This document shows, piece after piece, positions 8,078 through 17,286 of a stretch of DNA of 64,000 nucleotides (positions within the stretch are counted from its first letter, which is position 1; each line of letters starts with the position of its first letter). The notes beneath the pieces are model-generated. The model saw only the letters and a list, made by a program, of their open reading frames with translations. It made no database searches and was not told the origin of the DNA. Source of the DNA: JABDJX01 sp039942715 (GTDB lineage Bacteria; Pseudomonadota; Alphaproteobacteria; Rhodobacterales; Rhodobacteraceae); contig JBDVBY010000011.1 of assembly GCA_039942715.1 (NCBI GenBank), positions 228,378 to 292,377 on the forward strand, written 5' to 3'. The position numbers and the translations under genes are program-made.

Positions 8078-9936
8078 TGGTCTTCCTCAGTGGGTTCTTC
8101 GGTATTTTTAGTCGTCTGGGTTGGCGTAAGAAGCTTAAATTCGATGCGACGGTTTGCTTCGCGGCCATTCTCTGTTTCGTTGTCAGCGATAGGCTGGGCT
8201 TCGCCGTACCCTATGGCGGACAGGTTCGAGACAAGCACACGGCGCGCCATGATCGCGTTTAGAACGGCATCAGCGCGGGCTTGGCTTAGCTGTTCGTTCA
8301 TCACATCGCGGCCCTGACTGTCTGTGTGGCCAGCGATTTCAATATCCACGTGTTGACACTGGCGCACGATTTCAGCGATCGCGTCAATCGTTTCGATCGC
8401 GTCAGATTCAATGTCGGTGGAAGAGGGCGCAAATGTGATCTTACGCTTACCTGCGGCTTCGGTGATCATCAGGATGCACTTCTCTGGGCTCGGGATTGAG
8501 GCCAGCGGATCAAGCGCTTCGGAATAGTTGATATCGAGTGAGTACCGCGCACCGTCAAGCTTGGATGACAAGATGCGGGCCATTTCGGATTGCGCACCTT
8601 TCACGCCTGTCGCACCGCTGATTTGAATGCTGTCTACAGTGACAGATGCAATTCCGTTGTTCAGGAATTGCAGCGCCTCAAGAGCGGCAAGAACGCGGGT
8701 GGGCCAGCCTGCAGGCATGGACGGATCAATGCGCACTGCAGGGTATATTTTGTCGGCGCCGAACTGGGCTGCGGCAAAGCTTTCGACTGCGGCGCGGGTG
8801 GCATCGTCCGAAAGACGTCCGCGCAATTGCACTTGGCCTTCGGGGGAGCGGACGGCGGAAAACTCGGGTGGGGCGGCTTCACCGGATGCCACTGCAACGG
8901 GTTGTTTTGGCAAAATGGTAGAAAGCGAGAATACTTCGGGCAACGCGGCCTCAAGATCACCCGCGGCACGCTCAAACAGAGACTCAGAGGTGCCTTGGCG
9001 CGCGATCAATGCGACATCCGCGTTCGAGAGTGTCAGAGTGCCGCCCCCAATCGTTGCGAGCGCTCTGATTCCAGCAGTGGCGGCGTCGCCCCATCTGGTG
9101 GAGGGTGTTCCAAGGGCAAGGATACAATCGGGCTGCCCCGTCATCCCAGCGTCACGCGCTGCTTTGATCACAGCGCGCATTGCAGCGCCACTGTCGACGG
9201 CACAGGCGTCAAAGTGCGGCCCGGCTTCGTCGATGACAAAGCGCAAGGTAAAAGGTGCGACCACGGGGCGTGGCGCGGTGATATTTAGATCGAGACGCAC
9301 GTTGTTCGGGGCCATACGCGCAAAGCGACGTTCCATTGCCACCCGGTCATCGGCGTCCTTGGCAGCAGCCTTGATCGACACGCGTCGAGGCGTGATCGAG
9401 ACTTTGGAGCGCGGTAGGACCTCAAGAACCTCAAGCCCGAAAGCCAGCGCGTCGTCCCATCCAGCGGGTGGATCAAAGTCTGCGTTTTCAAGCAAATCAG
9501 CCACAGGCGTATCCCCTGCGATACTCATAACCTGCTCGACAATTGCGTCTGGTTCAGAGGACGTTGGCACCAACCCGATCAACGAAATGCCATCAGAGTT
9601 TTTCAGCACTTCAATAGAGAAATCCGGCACTTTCAGAGCTGCGACCGCTTCGACGTCCATCCCGTCGATGATGCGAGAGGCATCAACAACGGTGCCAGCA
9701 GTGGACAGGGCGGCGAAACGTGTTGCTTCGTCAGGTGCGGTGCCAGTCAAGGTAACTGAGAGGCCGTCGACTAGAATATCTGTCCATTCATTGCCGCTTT
9801 GGGTCATGACCAGATCAAGATCGGTCAGCGCCTGGCTTTCAATCTTGTCCTTGGCCCAAAAGGCCACACCGACACATCCGACCGCTGCGATGGCGATTGC
9901 AATAAAGTGGGGCAAGATACGCGAGAGAGCTGACAT
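8074..9936 (-). CDS. OmpA-family protein with N-terminal anchor and BON-like repeats
   Basis: The protein has 620 residues from MSALSRILPHF. An N-terminal membrane helix (about 9-27) is followed by a long periplasmic region with repeated BON-like segments (GLSVTLTGTAPDEATRFAAL; a similar GQVQLRGRLSDDATRAAV). The C-terminal OmpA domain (about 500-610) contains FAPSSTDIE, the peptidoglycan-binding IEIAGHTDSQG, NEQLSQARADAV and GYGEAQPIADN, then ANRRIEF. The family tethers the envelope to peptidoglycan through the OmpA domain. Here the anchor appears to be an inner-membrane helix rather than a beta-barrel. A start 12 codons further upstream is possible. It is followed by the coiled-coil protein gene. 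Confidence 0.9.
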   Translation of the reverse strand: MSALSRILPHFIAIAIAAVGCVGVAFWAKDKIESQALTDLDLVMTQSGNEWTDILVDGLSVTLTGTAPDEATRFAALSTAGTVVDASRIIDGMDVEAVAALKVPDFSIEVLKNSDGISLIGLVPTSSEPDAIVEQVMSIAGDTPVADLLENADFDPPAGWDDALAFGLEVLEVLPRSKVSITPRRVSIKAAAKDADDRVAMERRFARMAPNNVRLDLNITAPRPVVAPFTLRFVIDEAGPHFDACAVDSGAAMRAVIKAARDAGMTGQPDCILALGTPSTRWGDAATAGIRALATIGGGTLTLSNADVALIARQGTSESLFERAAGDLEAALPEVFSLSTILPKQPVAVASGEAAPPEFSAVRSPEGQVQLRGRLSDDATRAAVESFAAAQFGADKIYPAVRIDPSMPAGWPTRVLAALEALQFLNNGIASVTVDSIQISGATGVKGAQSEMARILSSKLDGARYSLDINYSEALDPLASIPSPEKCILMITEAAGKRKITFAPSSTDIESDAIETIDAIAEIVRQCQHVDIEIAGHTDSQGRDVMNEQLSQARADAVLNAIMARRVLVSNLSAIGYGEAQPIADNETENGREANRRIEFKLLTPTQTTKNTEEPTEEDQ

Positions 9937-9972
9937 GGATGACGTGTTAATCCTCTGTGGTCCCGTGTGCAA

Positions 9973-10938
9973 TCATACGAAATGTGCAGCGGCAAGAAAC
10001 GCCACAGGGATCAGGCCTGCATTTCGGTTGGAACGAAACAGTTTCAGGCATTGTTCCGGGTCTTCAGTGTGCAGGCCGCGCAATTGCAACGCCAGATGCC
10101 AACCAAACGCCCAAACGCCGCTCAAAGTGAGTGTAAGTTGCAGCGGCGTGGCCGACTCAACCAAAGCGGTGATCAAACCAGCGGTAAACAGAATAATGCA
10201 TGTCACAAGAAAGCGGCGCAACCAGCGGGGTGTATCATCGCCAAACAGCCGTGCGGTTGACTTCACACCGATCAACGCGTCGTCTTCTTTGTCCTGGTGC
10301 GCATAAATCGTGTCGTAAAACAGCGTCCATGCGATGCCTGCGGCGTAAAGAAACACTGGCGCGATGCTTAGGCTGCCAGTGGCCGCCGCCCATGCCAAAA
10401 GCGCGCCCCAATTGAACGCAAGGCCAAGAAACACCTGCGGCCACCATGTAAAACGCTTCGCGAAAGGATAGACGCAGACGATGGCGAGAGAAGCGATGCC
10501 AAGGGCGATGGCGAGCCAGTTGAACGTGAGTAAGATGCAAAACGCCAGCAGGGATTGAATCACCATCCAGATGATCGCCCCTTTGACGGTGACCTGACCC
10601 GATGGGATCGGGCGCGAGCGGGTGCGCTCGACCTTATCGTCAATGTTGCGGTCGGTGATGTCGTTCCACGTGCACCCCGCACCCCGCATCAGCCACGCGC
10701 CAATAGCACAACCGATTGCGATCCAAGCGTGATGCCCGGTGAAAGAGTCCTGCATGACCGAAGCAGCACCCAGGCCCCAAAAACAAGGGATCAGCAAAAG
10801 CCACGTGCCAATAGGGCGGTCCGCGCGAGACAGGCGCAGATACGGTCGCGACCAGTTTGGCGCATAAGTATCGACCCAGTTGTCGGGCACAGCATCTGCA
10901 ACCGTTCCCATCTCTGGCGTCCCGTCTGTCTGCGTCAT
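9973..10938 (-). CDS. ubiA: 4-hydroxybenzoate polyprenyltransferase
   Basis: The protein has 321 residues. This intramembrane prenyltransferase attaches the polyprenyl tail to 4-hydroxybenzoate in ubiquinone synthesis. Both aspartate-rich motifs are present: NDITDRNID (residues about 92-100) for Mg-diphosphate, and YDTIYAHQDKEDD (about 215-227). There are about eight or nine hydrophobic helices. The start was chosen at MTQTDG. The first 30 residues are a soluble extension, common in alphaproteobacterial UbiA. It is divergent from rsmE with only 12 bp between the two start codons. Confidence 0.95.
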   Translation of the reverse strand: MTQTDGTPEMGTVADAVPDNWVDTYAPNWSRPYLRLSRADRPIGTWLLLIPCFWGLGAASVMQDSFTGHHAWIAIGCAIGAWLMRGAGCTWNDITDRNIDDKVERTRSRPIPSGQVTVKGAIIWMVIQSLLAFCILLTFNWLAIALGIASLAIVCVYPFAKRFTWWPQVFLGLAFNWGALLAWAAATGSLSIAPVFLYAAGIAWTLFYDTIYAHQDKEDDALIGVKSTARLFGDDTPRWLRRFLVTCIILFTAGLITALVESATPLQLTLTLSGVWAFGWHLALQLRGLHTEDPEQCLKLFRSNRNAGLIPVAFLAAAHFV

Positions 10939-10950
10939 ATGTTGCCCTTT

Positions 10951-11673
10951 ATGAAAAGCGCGAAAGTCAGGCTCTTTGTAGATCAGCCCTTGGGCAAGGG
11001 GCAATCGGTTGCAGCGTCGCAAGCCCATGCACACTATTTATTTGGTGTGATGCGGCTTGGCGTTGGTGATTTTGTGTCCCTTTTCAACGGCATAGACGGA
11101 GAGTGGCAAGCTGAGGTGGCTGAGGCAGGCAAAAGGCGTGGTGTTTTGGTCTGCGTAGAGCAGTCTGCACCGTTGCAAATGCCGCCTGACCTTTGGCTGC
11201 TATTTGCGCCGATTAAGAAGGCACGCACGGATTTTATCGTGGAAAAGGCGGCTGAAATGGGGGCTGCTAAAATTTGCCCAGTTCAAACGGCGTTTACCAA
11301 CTCAGAGCGGATTAGACGGGATCGCTTGCAAGCCCATGCGGTTGAAGCTGCTGAGCAATGTGGCGGGACTTTTGTGCCCGACGTTGCCGAGATTGCCAAG
11401 TTAGAGACGGTTTTGGCGCAGTGGCCTGAAGATCGGCGACTGATGTTCTGCGATGAGGCTTTGGCTGGTAAGACGACTGCGTTACCTGATGACGGCGGGC
11501 TTTGGGCAATTTTGATCGGGCCTGAAGGTGGGTTTTCTGAGGCAGAACGTGTGCGTCTTTCAGGGTTGCCGCAGGCACATGCGGTGTCTTTAGGCCCGCG
11601 GATTTTGCGGGCGGATACGGCCGCAGTGGCTGCGATGACGCTTTGGCAGCAGCGTTTGGGGGACTGGCGATGA
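10951..11673 (+). CDS. rsmE: 16S rRNA (uracil(1498)-N(3))-methyltransferase RsmE
   Basis: The protein has 240 residues. This SPOUT-class enzyme methylates U1498 of 16S rRNA using SAM. An N-terminal PUA-like domain (MKSAKVRLFVDQPL to about 70) is followed by the knotted SPOUT domain with LIGPEGGFSEAE (residues about 185-196) and SLGPRILRADTA (about 211-222), which form the SAM-binding knot. ATG 10951 was chosen; an upstream extension would run into ubiA. It overlaps the next gene by 4 bp. Confidence 0.95.
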   Translation: MKSAKVRLFVDQPLGKGQSVAASQAHAHYLFGVMRLGVGDFVSLFNGIDGEWQAEVAEAGKRRGVLVCVEQSAPLQMPPDLWLLFAPIKKARTDFIVEKAAEMGAAKICPVQTAFTNSERIRRDRLQAHAVEAAEQCGGTFVPDVAEIAKLETVLAQWPEDRRLMFCDEALAGKTTALPDDGGLWAILIGPEGGFSEAERVRLSGLPQAHAVSLGPRILRADTAAVAAMTLWQQRLGDWR

Positions 11674-12200
11674 GTTTTGTGCGCCCGGAAGTGAGCGCCG
11701 GATTTCTGCGATGGCGCGAAGTGATTATCGGCGGGGCGCTGGTTCTTGCTGGCGTCCATTTGGCAATTTTTGGCCTTGGCATACAGCGCCTCATGGGCGC
11801 TGGCTTGGCCGCGATCGGGGCAATGCTGATTTGGGAAGGGGTGCGACGCGCGCGGTTTCCGGCCCCAGGGGGCGGCGCGGGCATGGTGGACGTGGACGAG
11901 CGCGAGATCACCTACTTTGGCCCGCTTGGCGGGGGGTCCATTTCGATCAACGAGCTTGTGCGAGTGAATGTGCGCACCTCTGATCTTGGCCCGCTTGCAC
12001 CCGATTTGTATTGGGATTTCTTTGACGGGAGCGGTCAAAGCTTGACGATTCCGGGGGATGCAGAAGGTGTTGAACTGATCTTTGATGCTTTGGCAGCGCT
12101 TGAAGGGGTCGACTATGAGGCGGCCACGAAAGCCGCTGGAACGACCGAGGATATGCTTTTTACTATATGGCAGAAGGCGTCACCAAAACTGGTACGCTGA
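11670..12200 (+). CDS. Conserved membrane protein of unknown function (two TM helices)
   Basis: The protein has 176 residues. Two hydrophobic helices (about 19-38 and 41-58) are followed by a soluble domain beginning MVDVDEREITYFGPLGGGSI, which resembles a small PH-like/YcxB-like beta domain, then a helical end. Its ATG overlaps the rsmE stop (ATGA). Function unknown. It is conserved in roseobacters as far as I recall. No catalytic motif is visible. Confidence 0.78.
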   Translation: MSFVRPEVSAGFLRWREVIIGGALVLAGVHLAIFGLGIQRLMGAGLAAIGAMLIWEGVRRARFPAPGGGAGMVDVDEREITYFGPLGGGSISINELVRVNVRTSDLGPLAPDLYWDFFDGSGQSLTIPGDAEGVELIFDALAALEGVDYEAATKAAGTTEDMLFTIWQKASPKLVR

Positions 12201-12205
12201 CCGGC

Positions 12206-12226
12206 GCCTCCGGCGGGAGTGATTTT
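12206..12226 (+). repeat. Extragenic element (GCCTCCGGCGGGAGT type), partial copy
   Basis: GCCTCCGGCGGGAGT is identical to 15 bases of the element at 41301-41334 read on the minus strand. ATTTT follows, but the usual AGATGAAG tail is missing. It sits directly after the stop at 12200. Confidence 0.65.
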
Positions 12227-12277
12227 GGGCCCCGATATGCTTGACTGTCGTCAAAGAAAGCAAATGCCCCCTAGTTC

Positions 12278-12297
12278 GCGGGGCCGCTAGGCCCCGC
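12278..12297. terminator. Hairpin between convergent genes
   Basis: GCGGGGCC-GCTA-GGCCCCGC is an 8-bp perfect G/C stem lying between the stop at 12200 (+) and the stop at 12313 (-). No strong T-run follows on either strand, so termination efficiency is uncertain. Confidence 0.55.
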
Positions 12298-12312
12298 AAA
12301 CCACGCGAGTGG

Positions 12313-13875
12313 TTACTCTTTCACAGTGATGCGACCATCAGTGTATGGAGTAAACGGACCCTTTGCGGCCAAAAACTCGGCTGTGACATCCGCCAGATCA
12401 GGGCCAAAGTCATAGGCGTTCTCTGCGCTTTCAAACATCTCATACCCATCGCCACCGTTACGGACGTAGTTGTTGGACACAACGCCATACACCTTGTCCA
12501 TCTCGATTGGCGCACCGCTAACCATAACATCGACAATCCGGCTTCCGGCTTCCGCTTTGGGATCAAAACTATAGGTCATGCCAGCCACCTGTGGAAAACG
12601 ACCAGCGCCTTCTTCAACTTGGCTCACGCCATTTTCCAAAGCCGCAAACACCGTCTTGCCGGTGACCTGAAACGTAGACAGCGTGTTTTGAAACGGCAGC
12701 ACTGTCAAAACTTCACCCATGGTCACAGGCCCAGCATCGATAGACGCACGAATACCGCCACCGTTCTGGATCGCAATTTCCACACCCTGATCCTTGACCC
12801 GGTCCAGCATCGCATCTGCAATCAGTGAACCCATCGAACACTCCATCGCGCGGCAGACGTCGCGGTCGCCACCAATCGGTTCAGCCGCCTCGGCCACAAC
12901 CTTATTGCGAATTTCTTCAAGCGGCGCAGCAGCCTCGGCGATACGCGCAACGGTCGCTTTATCTTCTGCTACTTCAGCGTCCATCAACAAAAGATCGCCA
13001 GACGTCGCAGTGACATTGCCGCCATCATCAAAAGTCACATTCAACTCGCCCAGGAATTTGCCGTAGGCATACGCCTGAACAATTTGCACGCCGTTCACGA
13101 CAGTTGGGTAAGGTCCTACAGCGCGTTCATGCGTGTTGGACAAAAGCGTGTTGGAATGACCGCCAACGATCACATCCACCCCTGTTGTCGCCTCAGCCAC
13201 GCGCTGATCAACCGCATAACCAGAATGCGAAAGCACGACGATCTTGTTTACGCCTTCCGCAGTCAGGCGATCAACTTCGGCCTGAACAGCGCCCGCCGGA
13301 TCGGTGAAAATCACATTGGGTCCAGGAGAGGCCAACTCGTCGGTATCTTGCGGCGTCAGGCCGATCAGGCCAATTTTCTCGCCTCCCTTTTCGATGATGG
13401 TCGATTTCTGGATTTGATCCGCAAGCAAGGGCTCGCCGGACACATCAGCGTTCGACATCAAGATCGGAAAATCAGTCGCCCCAATAAAATCACGGAGGAC
13501 TTCGGGGCCATCGTCAAACTCGTGGTTGCCCACAGTCATCGCGTCATAACCCATCTGGTTCATCATCTCAGCAGCGAGTGCACCTTTGTAATACGTGTAA
13601 AACAGTGTGCCCTGAAACTGATCGCCACCATCGACAAGCAATGTGTTCTCAGCGCGCGCTTTGGCTGCTTCAACACCTGTAGCAAGACGTGCAGAGCCGC
13701 CAAAGCATTTGCCTTCCGCGTTGTCCTCGGCACCGCACCCACTGTCAAAGCGGTTGATCGGCTCGAAACGCGCGTGAAAGTCGTTGGTGTGCAAAATGGT
13801 GATGTTGAAATCGGCGAGTGCGGCTCCAGCGCTTAACGCAAGCGCGGCACCGCTGGCAAGAAATGTCATCTTCAT
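12313..13875 (-). CDS. 5'-nucleotidase/2',3'-cyclic phosphodiesterase family metallophosphatase (UshA-like)
   Basis: The protein has 520 residues from MKMTFLASGAALAL, with a cleavable signal peptide (ALSAGAALA). The metallophosphatase domain has the dinuclear-metal motifs HTNDFHARF (about 26-34), VDGGDQFQGT, GNHEFDDG, LSHSG and GGHSN. The C-terminal 5'-nucleotidase domain (about 340-520) contains QNGGGIRASI, FQNTLSTFQVTG and the substrate-stacking region. It is a periplasmic enzyme releasing phosphate and nucleosides from nucleotides. Upstream ATGs would disrupt the signal peptide. It is a single gene, ended by a hairpin at 12278-12297. Confidence 0.93.
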   Translation of the reverse strand: MKMTFLASGAALALSAGAALADFNITILHTNDFHARFEPINRFDSGCGAEDNAEGKCFGGSARLATGVEAAKARAENTLLVDGGDQFQGTLFYTYYKGALAAEMMNQMGYDAMTVGNHEFDDGPEVLRDFIGATDFPILMSNADVSGEPLLADQIQKSTIIEKGGEKIGLIGLTPQDTDELASPGPNVIFTDPAGAVQAEVDRLTAEGVNKIVVLSHSGYAVDQRVAEATTGVDVIVGGHSNTLLSNTHERAVGPYPTVVNGVQIVQAYAYGKFLGELNVTFDDGGNVTATSGDLLLMDAEVAEDKATVARIAEAAAPLEEIRNKVVAEAAEPIGGDRDVCRAMECSMGSLIADAMLDRVKDQGVEIAIQNGGGIRASIDAGPVTMGEVLTVLPFQNTLSTFQVTGKTVFAALENGVSQVEEGAGRFPQVAGMTYSFDPKAEAGSRIVDVMVSGAPIEMDKVYGVVSNNYVRNGGDGYEMFESAENAYDFGPDLADVTAEFLAAKGPFTPYTDGRITVKE

Positions 13876-13951
13876 TGTTAGATCCCCCCATTGGGTCAGT
13901 TGAGATTGAAAACATCGTGCAGCCAAGCCGCGCCCGAGTCAAAGGGGAAGA

Positions 13952-14013
13952 AGGGGCGCTGCCCCTCTTGACCTTCGGTCAATTCACCCAGGGATATTTT
14001 TACCAAGAAGAAG
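13952..14013 (+). repeat. Extragenic hairpin plus A/T-tail element, copy 1
   Basis: Two short stem-loops, AGGGGC-GCT-GCCCCT and TTGACC-TTC-GGTCAA (13968-13982), are followed by GGGATATTTTTACC and AAGAAGAAG (13991-14013). The same architecture occurs at 48459-48500. It lies between two divergent genes, so it is not simply a terminator. Confidence 0.7.
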
Positions 14014-14079
14014 CGGCAATTTTAGGCGCATTTTAAAGACCCTGCTTGACGTAAAGCCAAGGTCGGGCCACCTAGGGGC

Positions 14080-14415
14080 ATGCTGATCTTCAAGATATTT
14101 CGCCAAGAAGAATGGCGTGCGCTTTACGAGCAAGGCGAGACGCTTGGCGCGCCAATTGATGTCGTGGATGGTTACGTGCATTTTTCAACTGCCCAACAGG
14201 TAGAGGAAACGGCCGCAAAGCACTTTGCGGGTGAAGATAGCTTGATGGTTTTGGCGCTTGATGCCCGACGATTGGACACAATCAAATGGGAGCCGTCGCG
14301 CGGTGGTGCGCTTTTCCCGCATCTTTATCGCCCTCTGCGTTTGAGCGATGTGATTTGGGCGCGTCCGATCCTGTTGGGGCCTGATGGCCATGTTTTCCCG
14401 GACGGCGTGGAATGA
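14080..14415 (+). CDS. DUF952 family protein
   Basis: The protein has 111 residues and matches DUF952 (PF06108): MLIFKIFRQEEW at the start, then the hallmark DGYVHFSTAQQVEETA (about 31-46), LDARRLDTIKWEPSRGGALFPHLY and a final DGHVFPDG. Function is not established; the fold is related to ADP-ribosyl-binding proteins by family annotation. It overlaps pyrD by 4 bp, a pairing common in Rhodobacterales. Confidence 0.88.
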   Translation: MLIFKIFRQEEWRALYEQGETLGAPIDVVDGYVHFSTAQQVEETAAKHFAGEDSLMVLALDARRLDTIKWEPSRGGALFPHLYRPLRLSDVIWARPILLGPDGHVFPDGVE

Positions 14416-15458
14416 GCCTGATTGAAGGGTTAGGTCTGACAGCTTTGCGCGCGATTGATCCCGAACGCGCGCACGGATTGGCGTTGCGTGCGCTCAACAC
14501 ACCATTTGCGCCGTTGCCGGGGCCTGTTACATCACCACGTCTTGCTGTGGATGTCGCTGGCCTGAAATTGGTAAATCCGGTTGGACTCGCCGCAGGTTTT
14601 GACAAAAACGCCACCGCTTTGCGACCTTTGATGCAGGCAGGTTTTGGTTTCTTGGAAGTCGGTGCGGCCACTCCACGTCCGCAGGCTGGCAACGCAAAGC
14701 CTCGGCTATTCCGGTTGTTCCGCGACAAGGCGGCGATCAACCGCTTTGGATTTAACAATGACGGCATTGAAGCCATTGCGGATCGTCTTGCCGAAAGGCC
14801 TGATGGGATTCCAGTGGGCCTCAACATTGGTGCGAACAAAGACAGTGAGGATCGCGCTGCCGATTTTGCTGAAGTGATGCGTATCTCGCGCACGCTTGTT
14901 GATTTTGCGACCGTGAATGTCTCATCGCCCAACACCGAAAAGCTGCGCGACCTGCAAGGTGCGGCTGCGTTGCGCGGCTTGCTCGAGGGTGTTTTGGCCG
15001 AACGCGGTAGCGTTCCGGTGTTCCTCAAGATCGCGCCAGACCTCAGCGATGGTGAAATCGCTGAGATCTCCAACGTCGCACAAAGCGTTGGTGTGGATGG
15101 CATCATCGCGACAAACACGACCCTGTCGCGCGATGGGCTGGTCAGCCGGCGCAAAGGTGAAGCAGGCGGTCTTTCAGGACGGCCTCTCTTTGCGCCCTCG
15201 ACCCGTGTTCTGGCGCGGCTTTACCGCGAAACCGGCGGCACGATGCCTTTGATCGGCGTGGGCGGCGTTGCAAGCGCGGCGGATGCCTATGCAAAGATCA
15301 AAGCAGGTGCGAGTGCCGTTCAACTATATACGGCGATGGTGTTTTCCGGCTTGTCGCTGGCGCATCGCATTGCGCGGGGTTTGGATGAAATGCTGGCCCA
15401 TGATGGATTTGAAAGCGCCGCAGATGCAGTTGGGTGCCAGGTGGACGATTGGCTTTAA
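14412..15458 (+). CDS. pyrD: Dihydroorotate dehydrogenase (quinone), class 2
   Basis: The protein has 348 residues. It oxidises dihydroorotate to orotate using FMN and passes electrons to ubiquinone at the inner membrane. Class-2 features are an N-terminal membrane-association helix (GLGLTALRAIDPERAHGLAL), LAAGFDKNA, INRFGFNNDG, the catalytic-serine segment VNVSSPNT, LKIAPDLSDGE, the FMN-phosphate loop GVGGVASAADAYAKIKAGAS and a final LYTAMVF. It is translationally coupled to DUF952. Its TAA shares bases TTAA with the stop of the convergent MATE gene. Confidence 0.96.
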   Translation: MSLIEGLGLTALRAIDPERAHGLALRALNTPFAPLPGPVTSPRLAVDVAGLKLVNPVGLAAGFDKNATALRPLMQAGFGFLEVGAATPRPQAGNAKPRLFRLFRDKAAINRFGFNNDGIEAIADRLAERPDGIPVGLNIGANKDSEDRAADFAEVMRISRTLVDFATVNVSSPNTEKLRDLQGAAALRGLLEGVLAERGSVPVFLKIAPDLSDGEIAEISNVAQSVGVDGIIATNTTLSRDGLVSRRKGEAGGLSGRPLFAPSTRVLARLYRETGGTMPLIGVGGVASAADAYAKIKAGASAVQLYTAMVFSGLSLAHRIARGLDEMLAHDGFESAADAVGCQVDDWL

Positions 15459-16777
15459 GCTGCCACAGCCCGCTCTAACGCTGGGTATCGCAACGCCAGT
15501 GTGACGCCGCGCGCAATAAACGAGATCATCAGGGCCATCCACAGCCCGTGATTTTCAAACGTAGGCGTTAACGCCCAAACAGCTGAGAAGTAAATTACCG
15601 CCGAAATCGCGGCCATATTGCGCATATCCACAGTGCGCGTCGCCCCGATGAAGATGCCATCGAGCATCCAAGACGCCAGCCCCACAACAGGTGCAGCAAC
15701 GACCCACGGCAAGTAAGTTTTGGCGGCCAAACGCACCTCATCCGACGTGGTCATCAAATCAATCGCCGCCGCGCCAAAGATCGCGATACAAATCGCCATG
15801 CCCACCATGATCCCACCTGCCCAAAGGCTGTTCAACACCGCGGCGCGGCGCAAACGGGCGCGGTTTTTGGCCCCCATTGCATTGCCGACCAGCGTCTCGG
15901 CTGCAAAGGCAAATCCATCCAACGCGTAGGAAGTGACGAACAGGAACTGCAGCAACACCTGATTGGCCGCCAAGGGGACGTCGCCAAAGTCGGCGCCAAA
16001 GAACAGGAACGACACGAAAATCGCCTGAAGCATCAGCGAGCGCAAAAGGATGTCGCGATTTACGGCTGCCATTGCAATCAGACGCGCGCGGTTCAAAACA
16101 CGTGGCCACTCACGCCAAAAAGGTCGCGCAAATGCACCCCGACAAAACCACAGGCCAACGCCAAGCCCTGCCCACTCAGCGATAAAGCTAGAGAACGCAA
16201 CGCCTTTGATGCCCCAACCGAGCCCGATCACAAACGCAATGCTCAGAAGGATGTTCAAACCGTTCATCCAAAGTTGTAGCACCAGAACCGCTTTGGTGCG
16301 CTCCGCGGCAATCAACCAACCCGTGATGCCGAAAAGCGCGATCGCGGCGGGCGCTGACCAGACGCGTATTTGGATATACTGACGCGCAAGGCTTTCGACT
16401 TCGGGCGAAGCAGGCGACAACCAAAAGGCCCCCGCGAAGATCAACGGCTGCAGCACAATGATCGCCAAACCGGCCCCAACCCCGATGATCAAGGCGCGCG
16501 ACAAAAGCGCATCTGCCTCTCCCTGATCATCTGCCCCTAAGGCTTGACTGGTCATGCCTGTGGTGCCCATACGCAGGAAACCAAACAGCCAATAAACCGC
16601 CGAGATGATCACCGCGCCAATCCCAACCGCGCCAATCGGCACCGGATCACCAAGCTGGCCGATCACCCCTGTATCGACCAACCCCAAAAGCGGCACGGTG
16701 GCGTTGGAAAGCACAATCGGTAGGGCGATCGCCAGAATGCGGCGATGGGTAATCTCGCGCGCCCGTGTCTGGGTCAT
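15455..16777 (-). CDS. MATE family multidrug/metabolite exporter
   Basis: The protein has 440 residues with about 12 hydrophobic helices in two related halves, as in MATE (NorM/DinF-like) cation-coupled antiporters. Typical segments are ILAIALPIVLSNATVPLLGLVDTGVIGQL (about 14-42) at the first helix and MGTTGMTSQALGADD (about 71-85). The second-half repeat shows FAAETLVGNAMGAKNR. The VDTGVIG form suggests the DinF branch. Substrate unknown. It overlaps the upstream thioesterase gene by 4 bp. Confidence 0.92.
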   Translation of the reverse strand: MTQTRAREITHRRILAIALPIVLSNATVPLLGLVDTGVIGQLGDPVPIGAVGIGAVIISAVYWLFGFLRMGTTGMTSQALGADDQGEADALLSRALIIGVGAGLAIIVLQPLIFAGAFWLSPASPEVESLARQYIQIRVWSAPAAIALFGITGWLIAAERTKAVLVLQLWMNGLNILLSIAFVIGLGWGIKGVAFSSFIAEWAGLGVGLWFCRGAFARPFWREWPRVLNRARLIAMAAVNRDILLRSLMLQAIFVSFLFFGADFGDVPLAANQVLLQFLFVTSYALDGFAFAAETLVGNAMGAKNRARLRRAAVLNSLWAGGIMVGMAICIAIFGAAAIDLMTTSDEVRLAAKTYLPWVVAAPVVGLASWMLDGIFIGATRTVDMRNMAAISAVIYFSAVWALTPTFENHGLWMALMISFIARGVTLALRYPALERAVAA

Positions 16778-17286
16778 CCTTGCGCAACGCCTTCAGGCAT
16801 CAAGAAGTGTCCGGTGGCCTGCGCAAACGGGCGGGCGCGGTTGTCTTGCCACGCCTCGACATGCACAGACGCATAACGCCGCCCAGAGCGATTGACCCGC
16901 GCGCGCGCGTACGCATCCCGAGGTAAGCCTGTGTGTAGGTAATCCACAGTAAAATCAATCGTCTTGGGCATGCGAGGCAATGCCTTGGGCAGAGCCTCAA
17001 CGTCTATCCGCCCGTTCTCAATTTCGTCCCACAGATGCTGCCACCCTAGCTCAATCAGTGCAGAGGTCTCCAAAAACGCAGCTGTAACCCCTCCATGAAT
17101 GGCGGGAAGCGCCGGATTGCCGATCAATTTATCGTCATAAGTTAGCACCGATGTCAGCTCATCACCGCGCCGATCAAAGCTCATTCCAAGGAACTGAATG
17201 TACGGAATCCCACCAACCAACGCCTGCAAAGCAGTGTCACGACGGGTCTTAACAACCTGTACCGGCTCTGGACGCCCCTTGCTCAT
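16774..17286 (-). CDS. PaaI-type hotdog-fold thioesterase
   Basis: The protein has 170 residues. The hotdog fold is suggested by the motif GNPALPAIHGGVTAAFLETSA (about 76-96), in which HGG and the following acidic residue are the family's catalytic region, and by TIDFTVDYLHTGLPRDA and ARVNRSGRRYASVHVEA. These enzymes hydrolyse acyl-CoA or aryl-CoA thioesters; the substrate is unknown. It sits between a second PaaI gene and the MATE gene with 4-bp overlaps on both sides, so the three form one operon. Confidence 0.88.
   Translation of the reverse strand: MSKGRPEPVQVVKTRRDTALQALVGGIPYIQFLGMSFDRRGDELTSVLTYDDKLIGNPALPAIHGGVTAAFLETSALIELGWQHLWDEIENGRIDVEALPKALPRMPKTIDFTVDYLHTGLPRDAYARARVNRSGRRYASVHVEAWQDNRARPFAQATGHFLMPEGVAQG

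Noticed and set aside
8627..10306. Long plus-strand open frame across the OmpA-like gene
   Set aside because: Serine/arginine-rich antisense shadow of a clear OmpA gene; no homology-like pattern.
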